From: CBDUEF01 sp018063485
GTDB lineage: Bacteria > Pseudomonadota > Alphaproteobacteria > Rhodobacterales > Rhodobacteraceae
Direction of reading: 5' to 3'
NCBI GenBank assembly: GCA_037045435.1
Contig: JBAOID010000021.1
Location: 13,135 to 77,134, forward strand
Length of the DNA stretch: 64,000 bases
The notes under the pieces are model-generated. The model was not told the DNA's origin, did not search any database, and saw only the letters and a list, made by a program, of their open reading frames with translations. Both the position numbers and the translations under genes were made by a program. Shown here in pieces: positions 54,260 to 63,522 of this stretch (positions within the stretch are counted from its first letter, which is position 1; each line of letters starts with the position of its first letter).

Positions 54260-54994
54260 CTAGCGGCGGATCAGGGCCAGCGTCAGCAAGATCGCCGCCA
54301 GAGGCAGCGAGAAGGAATAGCCGAAATGCCCATATCCAAACGCGCCGATCACGCCGCCGATCAGGAACGTGCCCAAAAGCTGAGTCAGGATTGACAGCTT
54401 GCGGCGGTCAACATGCAGGTCGGGATCTGCGTAGGCGGCACCATAGGCGGCGCGGCCAAGTTCGATCCCCACATCGGTAATCATGCCGGTGGCATGGGTG
54501 GTGCGGATGCGCGCGCCGGAAAGTTTGGTGATCGTGGCGTTCTGCAATCCCATGATGAAGGCGATCAGGCCGAGGCCCAGATGCGTTGACACGGGGGTGG
54601 ACAGATTCAACGCGCCCACGGCGGCAAGCACCACAAACAGGGCGCCTTGCAGCCCGATGGGCAGTGTATATTGGCGGGCTCTGGCGTGACGACGGGCCCA
54701 GTTGATCAGAAAGGCCGAAGTTGCCGCGCCGCTTACAAACAAGCCAATGGCAAGCACGCTTTTCATCGCAAGCGCCAGGTTTTGCAACGCGACCTGATCC
54801 GCAAGCTGCGACAGATAGCCGGTCATGTGTGAAGTATAGCTGCCAAGCAGAATGAAACCGCCGGCATTCGCGCATCCGGCAATTGCGGCAAGAATCGTTG
54901 CCAGAATCCGGTCAGAAAAGTCGCTCCGCCGATGAGCGGCGATCAAGCCGGTTTGGCGCAACATGCGCAATTTGCGGTGCCGGACGGGCATCAT
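54260..54994 (-). CDS. DUF1275 (YoaK) family membrane protein
   Basis: 244 residues with about six membrane segments. Family text IAGCANAGGFILLGSYTSHM followed by TGYLSQLADQVALQN near residue 40 and IAFIMGLQNATITKLSGARI, then RTTHATGMITDVGIELGR near residue 150. DUF1275 proteins have no assigned function. Its start overlaps the choline-sulfatase stop by 4 nt (ATGA), so it is co-translated with BetC. It might therefore take part in choline-sulfate handling or transport. That is inference. Confidence 0.85.
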   Translation of the reverse strand: MMPVRHRKLRMLRQTGLIAAHRRSDFSDRILATILAAIAGCANAGGFILLGSYTSHMTGYLSQLADQVALQNLALAMKSVLAIGLFVSGAATSAFLINWARRHARARQYTLPIGLQGALFVVLAAVGALNLSTPVSTHLGLGLIAFIMGLQNATITKLSGARIRTTHATGMITDVGIELGRAAYGAAYADPDLHVDRRKLSILTQLLGTFLIGGVIGAFGYGHFGYSFSLPLAAILLTLALIRR

Positions 54995-56499
54995 TCGCCT
55001 CGCGGGAAGCGTTTGCTTTCCTCAAGGATGTTCAGATCCATATGATTGCGCATGTAGCGCTCCGAGGCGGCACGCAGGGGTTGGTGATCCCAGGGGTAGT
55101 AATTGCCATTGCGCAGGGCCTCATAGACCACCCAACGGCGGGCTTGGGATTGGCGGACCTCGGCGTCATAGGCGCCAAAATCCCAAAGGTCTTTGGTTTG
55201 GCTTTGGAAATGCGCCAGCACCTCGGCGGCGCGGGGATCGGTGGCGAGGTTGGTTTCCTCGTCCGGGTCGGCGGCCATGTCGAACAGCATATCAGGATCG
55301 GCGGGGCAATGGATGTATTTCCACGCGCCTTCGCGGATGGCGATCATCGGGGTGATGGTGCCTTCGGCGGCATATTCCATCAGCACCGGGGTGGTGCGCA
55401 GGGTGCCGGTGGCGAGGGGTAGCAGGCTTTCGCCGTCGGTCCAGGGCATCACCTCGGCCATGGAAATCCCGGCCAGATCGCAGAGGGTGGGGGTCAGGTC
55501 GATGGTGGAAACCGGCGTGTCGATACGTTGGGGCTTCAGATCGGGGGCGGCGATCATCATTGGCACCCGCGACGCACCCTCGAAGAAGTTCATCTTGAAC
55601 CACAGACCTTTGCGGCCCAGCATTTCCCCGTGATCGGAAACGAAAATCACAATAGCCTCCTGGCGGGAGGCCTCAAGGGCCGCGAAAATCTCGCCGATCT
55701 TGTCATCGACATAGGAGATATTGGCAAAATAGCCTTGGCGGGCGCGGCGGATATGCTCGGCTGTGACCTCAAGGCTGCGCCAATCGCAGGCGTCCATCAG
55801 GCGTTGGGAATGGGGGTCCATGTCTTCGTAGTCCAGGCCCTGGGGAGGCTCGCATTCGGGGGCGTCATTGTAGAGATCCCAGTATTTGCGCCGGGCAACG
55901 AAAGGATCATGCGGGTGGGTGAAGCTGGCGGTCAGGCACCAGGGGCGTTTATCAATACCACGCGACAGGTCATAGATTTTCTGCACCGCTTGGTGGCAGA
56001 CATCATCATCATATTCGAGTTGATTGGTGATTTCGGCCACGCCCGCCCCGGTGACCGAGCCGAGGTTGTGATACCACCAGTCAATCCTCTCGCCCGGTTT
56101 GCGGTAGTCAGGTGTCCAGCCGAAATCGGCGGGGTAGATGTCGGTGGTGAGGCGCTCCTCAAACCCGTGCATCTGGTCGGGGCCGACAAAATGCATCTTG
56201 CCCGAGAGGCAGGTGTAATAGCCCGCGCGGCGCAGATGATGCGCGTAGGTGGGGATGTCAGAGGCAAATTCGGCGGCATTGTCATAGACCCGCGTGCGGC
56301 GGGGCAAAGCACCTGACATGAAGGCGGCACGGGCGGGCGCACAAAGCGGTGAGGCGGTATAGGCATTGGCAAATCGCACCGAATGCTGGGCCAGGCGGCG
56401 CAGGTTCGGCGCGTGCAAGAAATCTGCCGGGCCATCATCGAACAGGGTTCCGGTGAGTTGATCAACCATCAGGATCAGAATATTCGGACGGCTGGTCAT
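54991..56499 (-). CDS. betC: Choline-sulfatase
   Basis: 502 residues, type I sulfatase. N-terminal metal site PNILILMVDQLTG, then formylglycine motif SPLCAPARAAFMSGALPRRT with Cys53 in C-x-P-x-R, followed by GYYTCLSGKMHFVGPDQMHG near residue 105 (BetC-type) and IVIFVSDHGEMLGRKGLWFK near residue 290. The C-terminus SERYMRNHMDLNILEESKRF is the tail I associate with choline-sulfatases. It hydrolyses choline-O-sulfate to choline and sulfate and needs Cys conversion by a formylglycine-generating system not seen in the window. Divergent from the peptide-type ABC operon, sharing the promoter region 56500-56825. Confidence 0.92.
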   Translation of the reverse strand: MTSRPNILILMVDQLTGTLFDDGPADFLHAPNLRRLAQHSVRFANAYTASPLCAPARAAFMSGALPRRTRVYDNAAEFASDIPTYAHHLRRAGYYTCLSGKMHFVGPDQMHGFEERLTTDIYPADFGWTPDYRKPGERIDWWYHNLGSVTGAGVAEITNQLEYDDDVCHQAVQKIYDLSRGIDKRPWCLTASFTHPHDPFVARRKYWDLYNDAPECEPPQGLDYEDMDPHSQRLMDACDWRSLEVTAEHIRRARQGYFANISYVDDKIGEIFAALEASRQEAIVIFVSDHGEMLGRKGLWFKMNFFEGASRVPMMIAAPDLKPQRIDTPVSTIDLTPTLCDLAGISMAEVMPWTDGESLLPLATGTLRTTPVLMEYAAEGTITPMIAIREGAWKYIHCPADPDMLFDMAADPDEETNLATDPRAAEVLAHFQSQTKDLWDFGAYDAEVRQSQARRWVVYEALRNGNYYPWDHQPLRAASERYMRNHMDLNILEESKRFPRGE

Positions 56500-56765
56500 G
56501 GCATCTCCTGCGGGCTGGGGCTTTGGCGCTATCGGTGGCGCGAGATGGCGCGGGCTGCAAGGAAAAACAACATCAGCAGACGGGCTTTCGTTGAATCGGC
56601 CCGGATTTGGTTGCGGTTTTTTTCACACTGCGGTTGACGCCATCATGGGCAGCGGCCATGCTTCAGGCTTGGCACCACTTCGGCAGTTCTTTGCCAAGGG
56701 CGGTGGGCAACTTAAAGCAAAGCCGCGCGCAAGAATTGTTTGCCAGACGGGTAAATCGCGGGTTA

Positions 56766-56781
56766 TTGATTACGTAATCAA
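56766..56781. promoter_or_regulatory. Perfect 16-bp operator-like palindrome
   Basis: TTGATTACGTAATCAA is identical to its reverse complement and sits in AT-rich sequence 44 nt upstream of the binding-protein ATG. It looks like a dimeric repressor site (GntR, IclR or LacI class are all possible). No matching regulator gene is adjacent. Confidence 0.65.
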
Positions 56782-56789
56782 GAAAAACA

Positions 56790-56807
56790 CCCCGGAAAAA
56801 TCCGGGG
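56790..56807 (+). terminator. Leader hairpin just before the binding-protein gene
   Basis: Stem CCCCGGA (56790-56796), loop AAAA, TCCGGGG (56801-56807). It ends only 18 nt before the start codon and is followed by CTCATCAGGGAG, not a T-run. It is therefore more likely an mRNA-stability or translation-control element than a terminator. Confidence 0.5.
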
Positions 56808-56825
56808 CTCATCAGGGAGACTTCT

Positions 56826-58410
56826 ATGTCCAATGAACTGAACTATCTGCTGTCACGCGCCGCCAAAGGCCTGATGAGCCGCCGTGAATTCGTCGGTCGT
56901 GCCGGGGCTTTGGGTGTGATGGCGACAACGGCGAACGCGCTGTTGGCGACGGCTGCGCTGGCCGAAGGGCCAAAAAAAGGCGGCCATGCGTCTTTGGGTC
57001 TGGCGGGGGGAAAGCTCGAACACGCTCGATCCGGCGCTGTCATTGAGCCAGGCCCCCTATAACGTGATGGCCCATATCGGTGAGCCACTGGTGCGGGTCA
57101 ACCCTGACAACACGCTGGATTTGCGTGTGGCCGAAGAGATCAGCTCGACGCCCGACGCCAAGGTCTGGAAATTCAAGATCCGCCAGGGGGTCAAATTCCA
57201 TGATGGCGCGACGCTGAGTGCTGATGATGTGCTGAAAACCATGCAGCGCCACTCGGATGAAAAGGCAACCTCAGGTGCGCTTGGCATCATGAAGGGCATT
57301 GCCTCCATGAAGGCCGAGGGGGATATGTTCGAAATCACCCTGACCGATGCCAATGCCGACTTGCCCTATCTGATGGCGGATCGCCACCTGATGATCCAGC
57401 CCGGTGGTGGCGTGGAAAACCCGGCCAGCGGCATCATGTCGGGCCCTTACAAGATTGTCGTCAACGAGCCGGGCGTGCGCCACACCTTTGAGCGTTTTGC
57501 CGATTATTGGGATGACAGCATCGGTCATTTCGACACCACCGAAATTCTGATCATCAACGACGTGACCGCGCGCACCGCCGCGTTGCAATCGGGCAAGGTG
57601 CAGTTTGCCAACCTGATTGATCCGAAAATTGCCGATCTTCTGGGCAAAGCCCCCGGTGTTGTGCTTGAGCGTACGCAAGGGCGTGGTCAGAACGTGTTCG
57701 TGATGCATGTTGATACAGCGCCGTTTGATAACAACGATCTGCGTCTGGCGCTGAAATATGCGATTGATCGTCAGGAAATGGTGGACAAGATTCTGCGCGG
57801 CTACGGCACTGTCGGCAATGATATCCCGATCAACGCCGCCTATCCGCTGTTTGATGAAACCATCCCGCAGCGCCCATTCGATCTGGCCAAGGCGGCCGAG
57901 CATTACAAGGCTTCGGGGCATGATGGTTCGCCCATCATTCTGGAAGTCTCGGAGGTGGCTTTCCCCGGCGCGATTGATGCGGCGCAATTGTTCCAGCAAT
58001 CGGCGCAAAAGGCCGGGATTCCGCTGGAGATCAAGCGCGATCCAGCGGACGGTTACTGGAATGACGTCTGGAACAAAGTGCCGTTCTGCGCCAGCTATTG
58101 GGGCGGACGTCCGGTGCAGGATCAGATGTATGCCACGGCCTATCTGTCCACAGCCGACTGGAACGATACCAAGTTCAAGAATGAGAAGTTTGACGCGCTG
58201 CTGATGTCGGCCCGCGCCGAGCTTGATCAGGATAAGCGCAAGACAATGTATCGCGAAATGGCGGATATCTTGATGAACGAGGGCGGTTTGATCCTGCCGA
58301 TGTTCAACGATTTCCTTGATGCCCGCAGCGATGGCATCATGGGTTGGGTGAGCAATCCGAACGGCGACATGATGAATGATCAAGCCGCCATCAAGTGCTG
58401 GATGGCCTGA
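56826..58410 (+). CDS. Peptide/opine-type (SBP family 5) ABC substrate-binding protein, Tat signal, one frame break
   Basis: About 527 residues after correction. Twin-arginine signal SRREFVGRAGALGVMATTAN at residues 18-37. Family 5 text: NTLDPALSLSQAPYNVMAHI, WKFKIRQGVKFHDGATLSAD, TFERFADYWDDSIGHFDTTE, and ALKYAIDRQEMVDKILRGYG. A surplus G in the G-run at about 57001-57010 puts the signal and mature protein in different frames; removal gives LGLAGESSNTLDPAL. Such proteins bind peptides, opines or other larger solutes. Followed by two permeases, a double ATPase and a phosphodiesterase. Substrate unknown; a choline-phosphodiester is one idea given betC across the promoter. Confidence 0.88.
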
Positions 58411-58412
58411 GG

Positions 58413-59369
58413 GTGCATCCGATTGCAAAACTCCTGGTCCAGCGCATCGCGCTGGGCCTGCTTTTGCTTGTGGCCGTTTCGGCAATCATTTTCCTTGGGG
58501 TTGAATTGTTGCCCGGTGACGCCGCCGAGGCGGTGCTGGGGCAAAGTGCGACACCAACCTCGCTGGCCAATCTGCGCGCCGAAATGGGGCTGAACGAGCC
58601 GCCGCTGACGCGCTATGTGGCTTGGCTGGGCGGAATTCTGACCGGCGATCTGGGCCGGTCCTTGACAAATCAAAGCGATATTGCTGCTGATATCGGCCAA
58701 AGGCTGGGCAATACGCTGTTTCTGGCCGGTTGTGCTGCGGCCATCGCCGTGCCGCTGGCGATCCTTTTGGGGCTGGTGGCCGCGCGCTATAACGGGCGCT
58801 GGCCTGACAAGGTGATCTCGGCTGTCACCCTGTCCACGATCAGCCTGCCCGAATTTGTGATGGGCTATATCGTGTTGTTCTATCTGGGGGTGAAGTGGCA
58901 GTTGTTCACCACCGTGGCGATGGTGACCAGCAATATGTCTTTGGGTGAGCGATTGCAGACCATCGTCTTGCCGGTGATCGTGCTGGTTCTGGTGGTGCTG
59001 GCGCATATGATGCGGATGACGCGGGCGGCGATCTTGAACGTGATGCAATCGGCCTATATCGAGACCGCCGAGTTGAAGGGATTGTCGCCGCTGACGGTGA
59101 TCTGGCGCCATGCCTTTCCCAACGCGATTGCGCCGGTGGTCAATGTGGTGATGCTGAACCTGGCCTATCTGGTGGTGGGCGTGGTCGTGGTTGAAGTGGT
59201 GTTCGTTTATCCGGGTATGGGGCAATATCTGGTCGATCACGTCTCGAAACGCGATTTGCCGGTGGTGCAGGCCTGCGGGATGATCTTCGCCGCCGTTTAC
59301 ATCGGGTTGAACATTCTGGCGGATGTGATCTCGATTCTGGCCAATCCGCGCTTGAGGCACCCAAAATGA
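58413..59369 (+). CDS. Peptide-type ABC transporter permease, DppB-like
   Basis: About 318 residues from GTG at 58413, which follows the binding-protein stop by 2 nt (a GTG at 58395 is possible). N-terminal segment LLVQRIALGLLLLVAVSAII, and the DppB-type text FLGVELLPGDAAEAVLGQ, then LMRADLRAEMGLNEPP-like NLRAEMGLNEPPLTRYVAWL, and EAA loop ETAELKGLSPLTVIWRHAFP near residue 210. Ends with NILADVISILANPRLRHPK, the standard DppB/OppB tail. It overlaps the next permease by 4 nt. Confidence 0.93.
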   Translation: MHPIAKLLVQRIALGLLLLVAVSAIIFLGVELLPGDAAEAVLGQSATPTSLANLRAEMGLNEPPLTRYVAWLGGILTGDLGRSLTNQSDIAADIGQRLGNTLFLAGCAAAIAVPLAILLGLVAARYNGRWPDKVISAVTLSTISLPEFVMGYIVLFYLGVKWQLFTTVAMVTSNMSLGERLQTIVLPVIVLVLVVLAHMMRMTRAAILNVMQSAYIETAELKGLSPLTVIWRHAFPNAIAPVVNVVMLNLAYLVVGVVVVEVVFVYPGMGQYLVDHVSKRDLPVVQACGMIFAAVYIGLNILADVISILANPRLRHPK

Positions 59370-60184
59370 TCCGTATCCCTGTTTCCGCCTTGATCGGTCT
59401 GTTCATAACAGGCGCGTTCTTTTTCGTGGCGATTTTCGCGCAATGGGTCGCGCCATACCGGATGGATGAATTGGTGGGCGGGGTCTGGGATCCGATGTCT
59501 CGCACCAATCTGCTGGGCACCGATTCCATTGGCCGCGATCTGCTCAGTCGGATGATTTTCGGCGCGCAGGTCACGATTTTCGTGGCAACGGCGGCGACAA
59601 TCCTGTCGTTTGTGACCGGCTCGGTGCTGGGCTTTCTGGCGGCGACGGCGGGGGGCTGGCTCGATCAGGTGCTGTCGCGCTTTGTTGATCTGATGATGGC
59701 GATCCCGTCGCTGATCATGGCGCTGGTGGTGCTGACAGCGGTGGATGTGACCATTCCGACGCTGATCATCGTGATGGGATTGCTCGATTCCACCCGCGTT
59801 TTCCGTCTCAGCCGGGCGGTGGCGGTGGATATCACGGTGATGGATTATGTCGAGGCGGCGCGGTTGCGCGGTGAGGGGCGGGGATGGATCATCTTTCAGG
59901 AGATTCTGCCCAACGCCCTGTCGCCCTTGGTGGCGGAGCTGGGCCTGCGCTTCATTTTTGCGGTTTTGTTCATTTCTACGCTTTCGTTCCTTGGCCTTGG
60001 CGTGCAACCGCCCTTGGCGGATTGGGGCGGGTTGGTGAAAGAAAATTCCTCGGGGCTGGTCTATGGCATCCCGGCGGCGCTGATCCCGGCGCTGGCGATT
60101 GCGGCACTGGCAATCTCGGTCAACATGGTGGCCGATTGGGTGCTGTCGCGCACCACCAGCCTGAAAGGGGGTCGTGGTGCCTGA
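59366..60184 (+). CDS. Peptide-type ABC transporter permease, DppC-like
   Basis: 272 residues. DppC/OppC text: WVAPYRMDELVGGVWDPMSR, then NLLGTDSIGRDLLSRMIFGA near residue 50 (the OppC GTDxxGRD motif), EAARLRGEGRGWIIFQEILP (EAA loop) near residue 167, and SFLGLGVQPPLADWGGLV near 215. ATGA overlap with the DppB-like gene and an 8-nt overlap with the ATPase gene show one operon. No frame break. Confidence 0.94.
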   Translation: MIRIPVSALIGLFITGAFFFVAIFAQWVAPYRMDELVGGVWDPMSRTNLLGTDSIGRDLLSRMIFGAQVTIFVATAATILSFVTGSVLGFLAATAGGWLDQVLSRFVDLMMAIPSLIMALVVLTAVDVTIPTLIIVMGLLDSTRVFRLSRAVAVDITVMDYVEAARLRGEGRGWIIFQEILPNALSPLVAELGLRFIFAVLFISTLSFLGLGVQPPLADWGGLVKENSSGLVYGIPAALIPALAIAALAISVNMVADWVLSRTTSLKGGRGA

Positions 60185-61811
60185 TATTCTGGAAATCAAA
60201 GGGCTGAAGATCGAGGCGACATCCTACCCGCCGGGTGAGCCGCCGCGCGATGTGACGCTGGTGGAGGGCGTGTCGGTCACGGTGCAAAAGGGCAAGGTGC
60301 TGGGGCTGATCGGTGAATCCGGGGCCGGGAAATCGACCATCGGCCTGTCGGCGATGTCTTATGGGCGCGGCGGAGTGCGGCTGTCGGGGGGCGAAGTGCT
60401 GCTGAACGGGCGCAATATTCGCGGGGCGAAACCGGCGACACTGCGGGCGCTGCGCGGCAAGGAAGTCACCTATGTCGCGCAATCGGCGGCTGCGGCGTTC
60501 AACCCGGCCAAGCGGCTGATGGAACAGGTGATCGAGGCGACGCTGCATCACAATGTGATGCCCCGCGCCGAGGCCGAAGCGCGGGCGGTGTCGCTGTTTC
60601 GCGAGCCTTGGCCTGCCCAACCCGGAAACCATTGGCAACCGCTATCCGCATCAGGTGTCGGGTGGGCAGTTGCAACGCGCAATGACGGCGATGGCGCTGT
60701 GCTCCAAGCCCGATTTGGTGATTTTTGATGAACCCACAACCGCGCTGGATGTGACCACGCAAATCGACGTGCTGGCCGCGATCAAGGATGCGATCGGGCT
60801 GACCGGGGTGGCGGCACTGTATATCACGCATGATCTGGCGGTGGTGGCGCAGGTGGCCGATGATATTCTGGTGCTGCGCGGCGGCAAGATGGTGGAATAT
60901 GGCTCCACCGACCAGATCATCAATGCCCCAAGGCAGGACTATACCCGCGCCCTGGTCTCGGTGCGCTCGATTGAGCATGTGGAAAAGCCCGAAGCCGCGC
61001 CGGTGTTGTCGGTTTCGGGGGTGACGGCGCGCTACAAGGGTACGGGTTTCGACGTGCTGAAGAATGTGACCGTCGATCTGCCCGCCGGGCAGACGCTGGC
61101 GGTGGTGGGCGAAAGCGGGTCGGGAAAATCGACGCTGGCACGGGTGATCACCGGGCTGTTGCCGGCAGCGAAAGGCAAGATCAGCTTTGACGGGCGCGTC
61201 TTGTCGCCCGATCTGGCCCGTCGCAGCCGTGACGATTTGCGCGAATTGCAGATGATCTATCAGATGGCCGACACGGCGATGAACCCAAGGCAAACCGTGG
61301 GCACCATTATCGGGCGGCCCTTGCAGTTCTATTTCGGCCTGACCGGGGCGGCCAAAGCGCCAGCGCATTCAGGACTTGCTGGATCAGATCGAAATGGGCG
61401 CGGGGTTCATTGATCGCTATCCGGCAGAGCTGTCAGGCGGGCAAAAGCAACGGGTCTGCATCGCGCGCGCTCTGGCGGCCAAGCCGAAGCTGATCATCTG
61501 CGACGAGGTGACTTCCGCGCTTGATCCGCTGGTGGCGGATGGGATCTTGAAGCTGCTGCTGGATTTGCAGGCCAAAGAGGGTGTGGCCTATCTCTTCATC
61601 ACCCATGATCTGGCGACCGTTCGCGCCATCGCCGACAAGATCGCCGTGATGTATCGCGGCGCAGTGGTGCGCTATGGCGGCAAAACCCAAGTGCTGACCC
61701 CGCCGTTTGATGATTACACCGATCTGCTGCTGGCCTCGGTCCCCGAGATGAAACTTGGCTGGCTTGAGCAGGTGCTGGAGACACCGCAAGATGGAAAGCG
61801 CCGGGAACTAG
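60177..61811 (+). CDS. Peptide-type ABC transporter double ATPase (DppD-DppF fused), frame breaks
   Basis: About 540 residues after correction. First ATPase: Walker A GLIGESGAGKSTIGLSAMSY, signature PHQVSGGQLQRAMTAMALCS, Walker B PDLVIFDEPTTALDVTTQID. Second: Walker A VVGESGSGKSTLARVITGLL, signature ELSGGQKQRVCIARALAAKP, Walker B KLIICDEVTSALDPLV. Breaks at about 60605 (GAGCCTTGG, surplus C) and 61360 (GCGCCAGCGC, surplus C) are removed to join the blocks. Without a further correction near 61806 the frame reads through repeat copy E to 61906. Dropping one A yields the stop TAG at 61809-61811, which I prefer. Begins with GTG inside the dppC-like gene. Confidence 0.88.
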
Positions 61812-61821
61812 CCCGCACGCC

Positions 61822-61857
61822 TTTCATCTGTCTTCAAAATATCCCCGCCGGAGGCTC
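61822..61857 (-). repeat. Dispersed repeat, copy E (inverted, alternative head)
   Basis: On the minus strand: GAGCCTCCGGCGGGGATATTTT, given here in parts as GCCTCCGGCGGGG then ATATTTTGAAGACAGATGAAAG. It shares its head with copy D (37310) and its tail with copies A-C. Lies between the ATPase and phosphodiesterase genes. Confidence 0.7.
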
Positions 61858-61887
61858 CGCCCTCTCGCACCTGACCAAAGGCCAGCC

Positions 61888-62724
61888 ATGCGCAAACTGC
61901 TTTTGATTCCTGATTGACGGCGTGCCTTACCGCAATTGGCGGCGGCTGTTTGGCAATCTGGAGGGCTGGGTGGCCAATGGGCGACGCGCGGGTCTGGCGG
62001 ATGCGCGCGACCCTGCCGTCAACCTCGGCCTCTTGCTATGCCTCGATCCACACTGGCGTTTCGCCGCAGGTGCATCGGGTCTGGGGCAATGAGGCGGTGT
62101 ATCGGCTGGAGCAGCCGGATGTGTTTTCCGAACTGCAGCCGGGCGGGGCGCAAAACCGGGGCGGTGGCGCATAGTTTCTGGTCGGAACTGTTCAACCGCA
62201 GCCCCTTTGATGCGGTGCGCGATATTGAATATGACGAGCCCGAGGGCCCGATCAGCGCATGGCCGGTTTCACACGATGAGCGGCTATGGGCTGATCAACC
62301 AGATGACGCCCTCGGATGTGGATCTTGTTCGCCACGCTGACCCGGCTATGTGAGGCCAAGGGCGTTGACTATGGGATGCTGCACTGCTGCACGCTGGACA
62401 GCATGGGCCACCGCTTCTTTCACGATTGCGCCGAAATGGACCACGCCTGCTATGCGCTGGATGCAATGCTTGCCCCTTTCCTGCATCGCTGGCGGGCGGC
62501 GGGCTATGAGGTGATCGTAACGGCAGATCACGGGCAAGACGCGCGCGGGCATCATGGTGGCACCGGCGAGTTGCAGCAGGATTTCGCGTTTTATTACTTT
62601 GGCGGTTCTGAAATGCCTGCGCCGGATGTGGTGCTGGATCAACTGGCGCTGGCGCCCTCAGATCCTGACGCGGATGGGGGTAGCTGTGCCTGCCAGCATG
62701 AAGGCCGCACCGTTTTCCAGGTAA
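61888..62724 (+). CDS. Alkaline phosphatase superfamily phosphodiesterase, at least six frame breaks
   Basis: About 275 residues after correction, starting MRKLLLILIDGVPYRNWRRL. Family features: metal Asp in LIDGVPY; nucleophile region ATLPSTSASCYASIHTGVSP; HCCTLDSMGHRFFHDCAEMD (Asp/His metal site); and EVIVTADHGQDARGHHGG near residue 230. Surplus bases at about 61909, 61980, 62150, 62254, 62328 and 62662 split it into short frames; removing each restores the whole and gives stop TAA at 62722-62724. These enzymes hydrolyse phosphodiester or phosphonate substrates in the nucleotide pyrophosphatase/phosphonoacetate hydrolase group. Last gene of the peptide-type ABC operon, suggesting that the imported solute is a phosphodiester. 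Confidence 0.75.
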
Positions 62725-62767
62725 GGGGGGCTACGCCGGCGCGCCTTCCCCGAAAACGGGCGACGTG

Positions 62768-63522
62768 CTATGACGCGTAGCTTGCGCCCTCATCATCAAG
62801 CATCAGTTTAATCTCGCGCAGATGCGCCTCGGCAAAGCCGGGGTAGGTTTCCCATTCCTGCGCGGTTTTTTCGGCGATGTCATCGGGCAGAACCCGCAAA
62901 GGCCGACCCGTTTGCAAGGCGCGGATATAGGTTTCGGCGGCGCGTTCGAAATAGGTCAGCCGGTTGAAGGTTTCGGCCACGGTTGCGCCGATCACCAAAA
63001 CACCATGATTGCCCATGACCAGCGTGGTGATCTTGGGGTCGCGCAGCATCTCGGCGCAGCGCCGCGCCCTCATCGGCAAAGGCCATGCCGCCGTAATGCG
63101 CTATCGACCGCGTGGCGGCCGAAGAACATCGCCGTATTCTGATCAATCGCCGGCAGGCGGCTGTCGGCAAGGCTGGCCAGCACCGTGGCATGGATGGAAT
63201 GCACATGCATCAGGCAGCGCGCATGCGGCAAGGCTGCGGTGGATCGAGCCGTGCAGCCCCCAGGCCGTCGGATCGGGCGCATCGGGGCGGTTCAAAGTGT
63301 CCGGGATCATTGGCGTCGATCTCGATCAGGCTCGACGCGGTGATCCGCGCGAAATGCCGCCCGTTGGGGTTGATCAGAAAGCGCGCCCCATCCTGCGTTC
63401 ACCGCAAGGCTGAAATGGTTGGCCGACGGCCTCGTGGAGGTTCGGTTTCGCCGCACCAGCGAAAGGCGGCGGCCAGATCAACGCGCTCGGGCCAATGGGT
63501 GATGTTCGGCGTGTTGGTTCAT
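62768..63522 (-). CDS. Class II aldolase/adducin family protein, many frame breaks
   Basis: About 250 residues after correction, from ATG at 63522 (MNQHAEHHPLAR). Zinc-site text CLMHVHSIHATVLASLADSR (His-x-His) and ITTLVMGNHGVLVIGATVAE (third His) are typical of fuculose-phosphate aldolase-type proteins. The C-terminal 103 residues (63079-62768) are unbroken. Surplus single bases at about 63070, 63100, 63235, 63290, 63390, 63438, 63450 and 63490 explain the interruptions upstream. Class II aldolases cleave or decarboxylate phosphorylated sugars, but many members have other roles, so the substrate is unknown. It converges on the phosphodiesterase gene with 43 nt between. Confidence 0.78.

Larger units (their letters stand above)
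56500..56825. promoter_or_regulatory. Divergent control region of betC and the peptide-type ABC operon
   Basis: 326 nt without a gene. It contains a 16-bp perfect palindrome at 56766-56781, a hairpin at 56790-56807, and the ribosome site AGGGAG ahead of the ATG at 56826. The remainder includes AT-rich text near 56600-56640 (GGTTTTTTTCAC) that may hold a betC promoter. No other element was recognised. Confidence 0.6.

Noticed and set aside
61812..61906. C-terminal extension of the double ATPase through repeat copy E
   Set aside because: It translates a known intergenic repeat; deletion of one base near 61806 gives a stop just before it.
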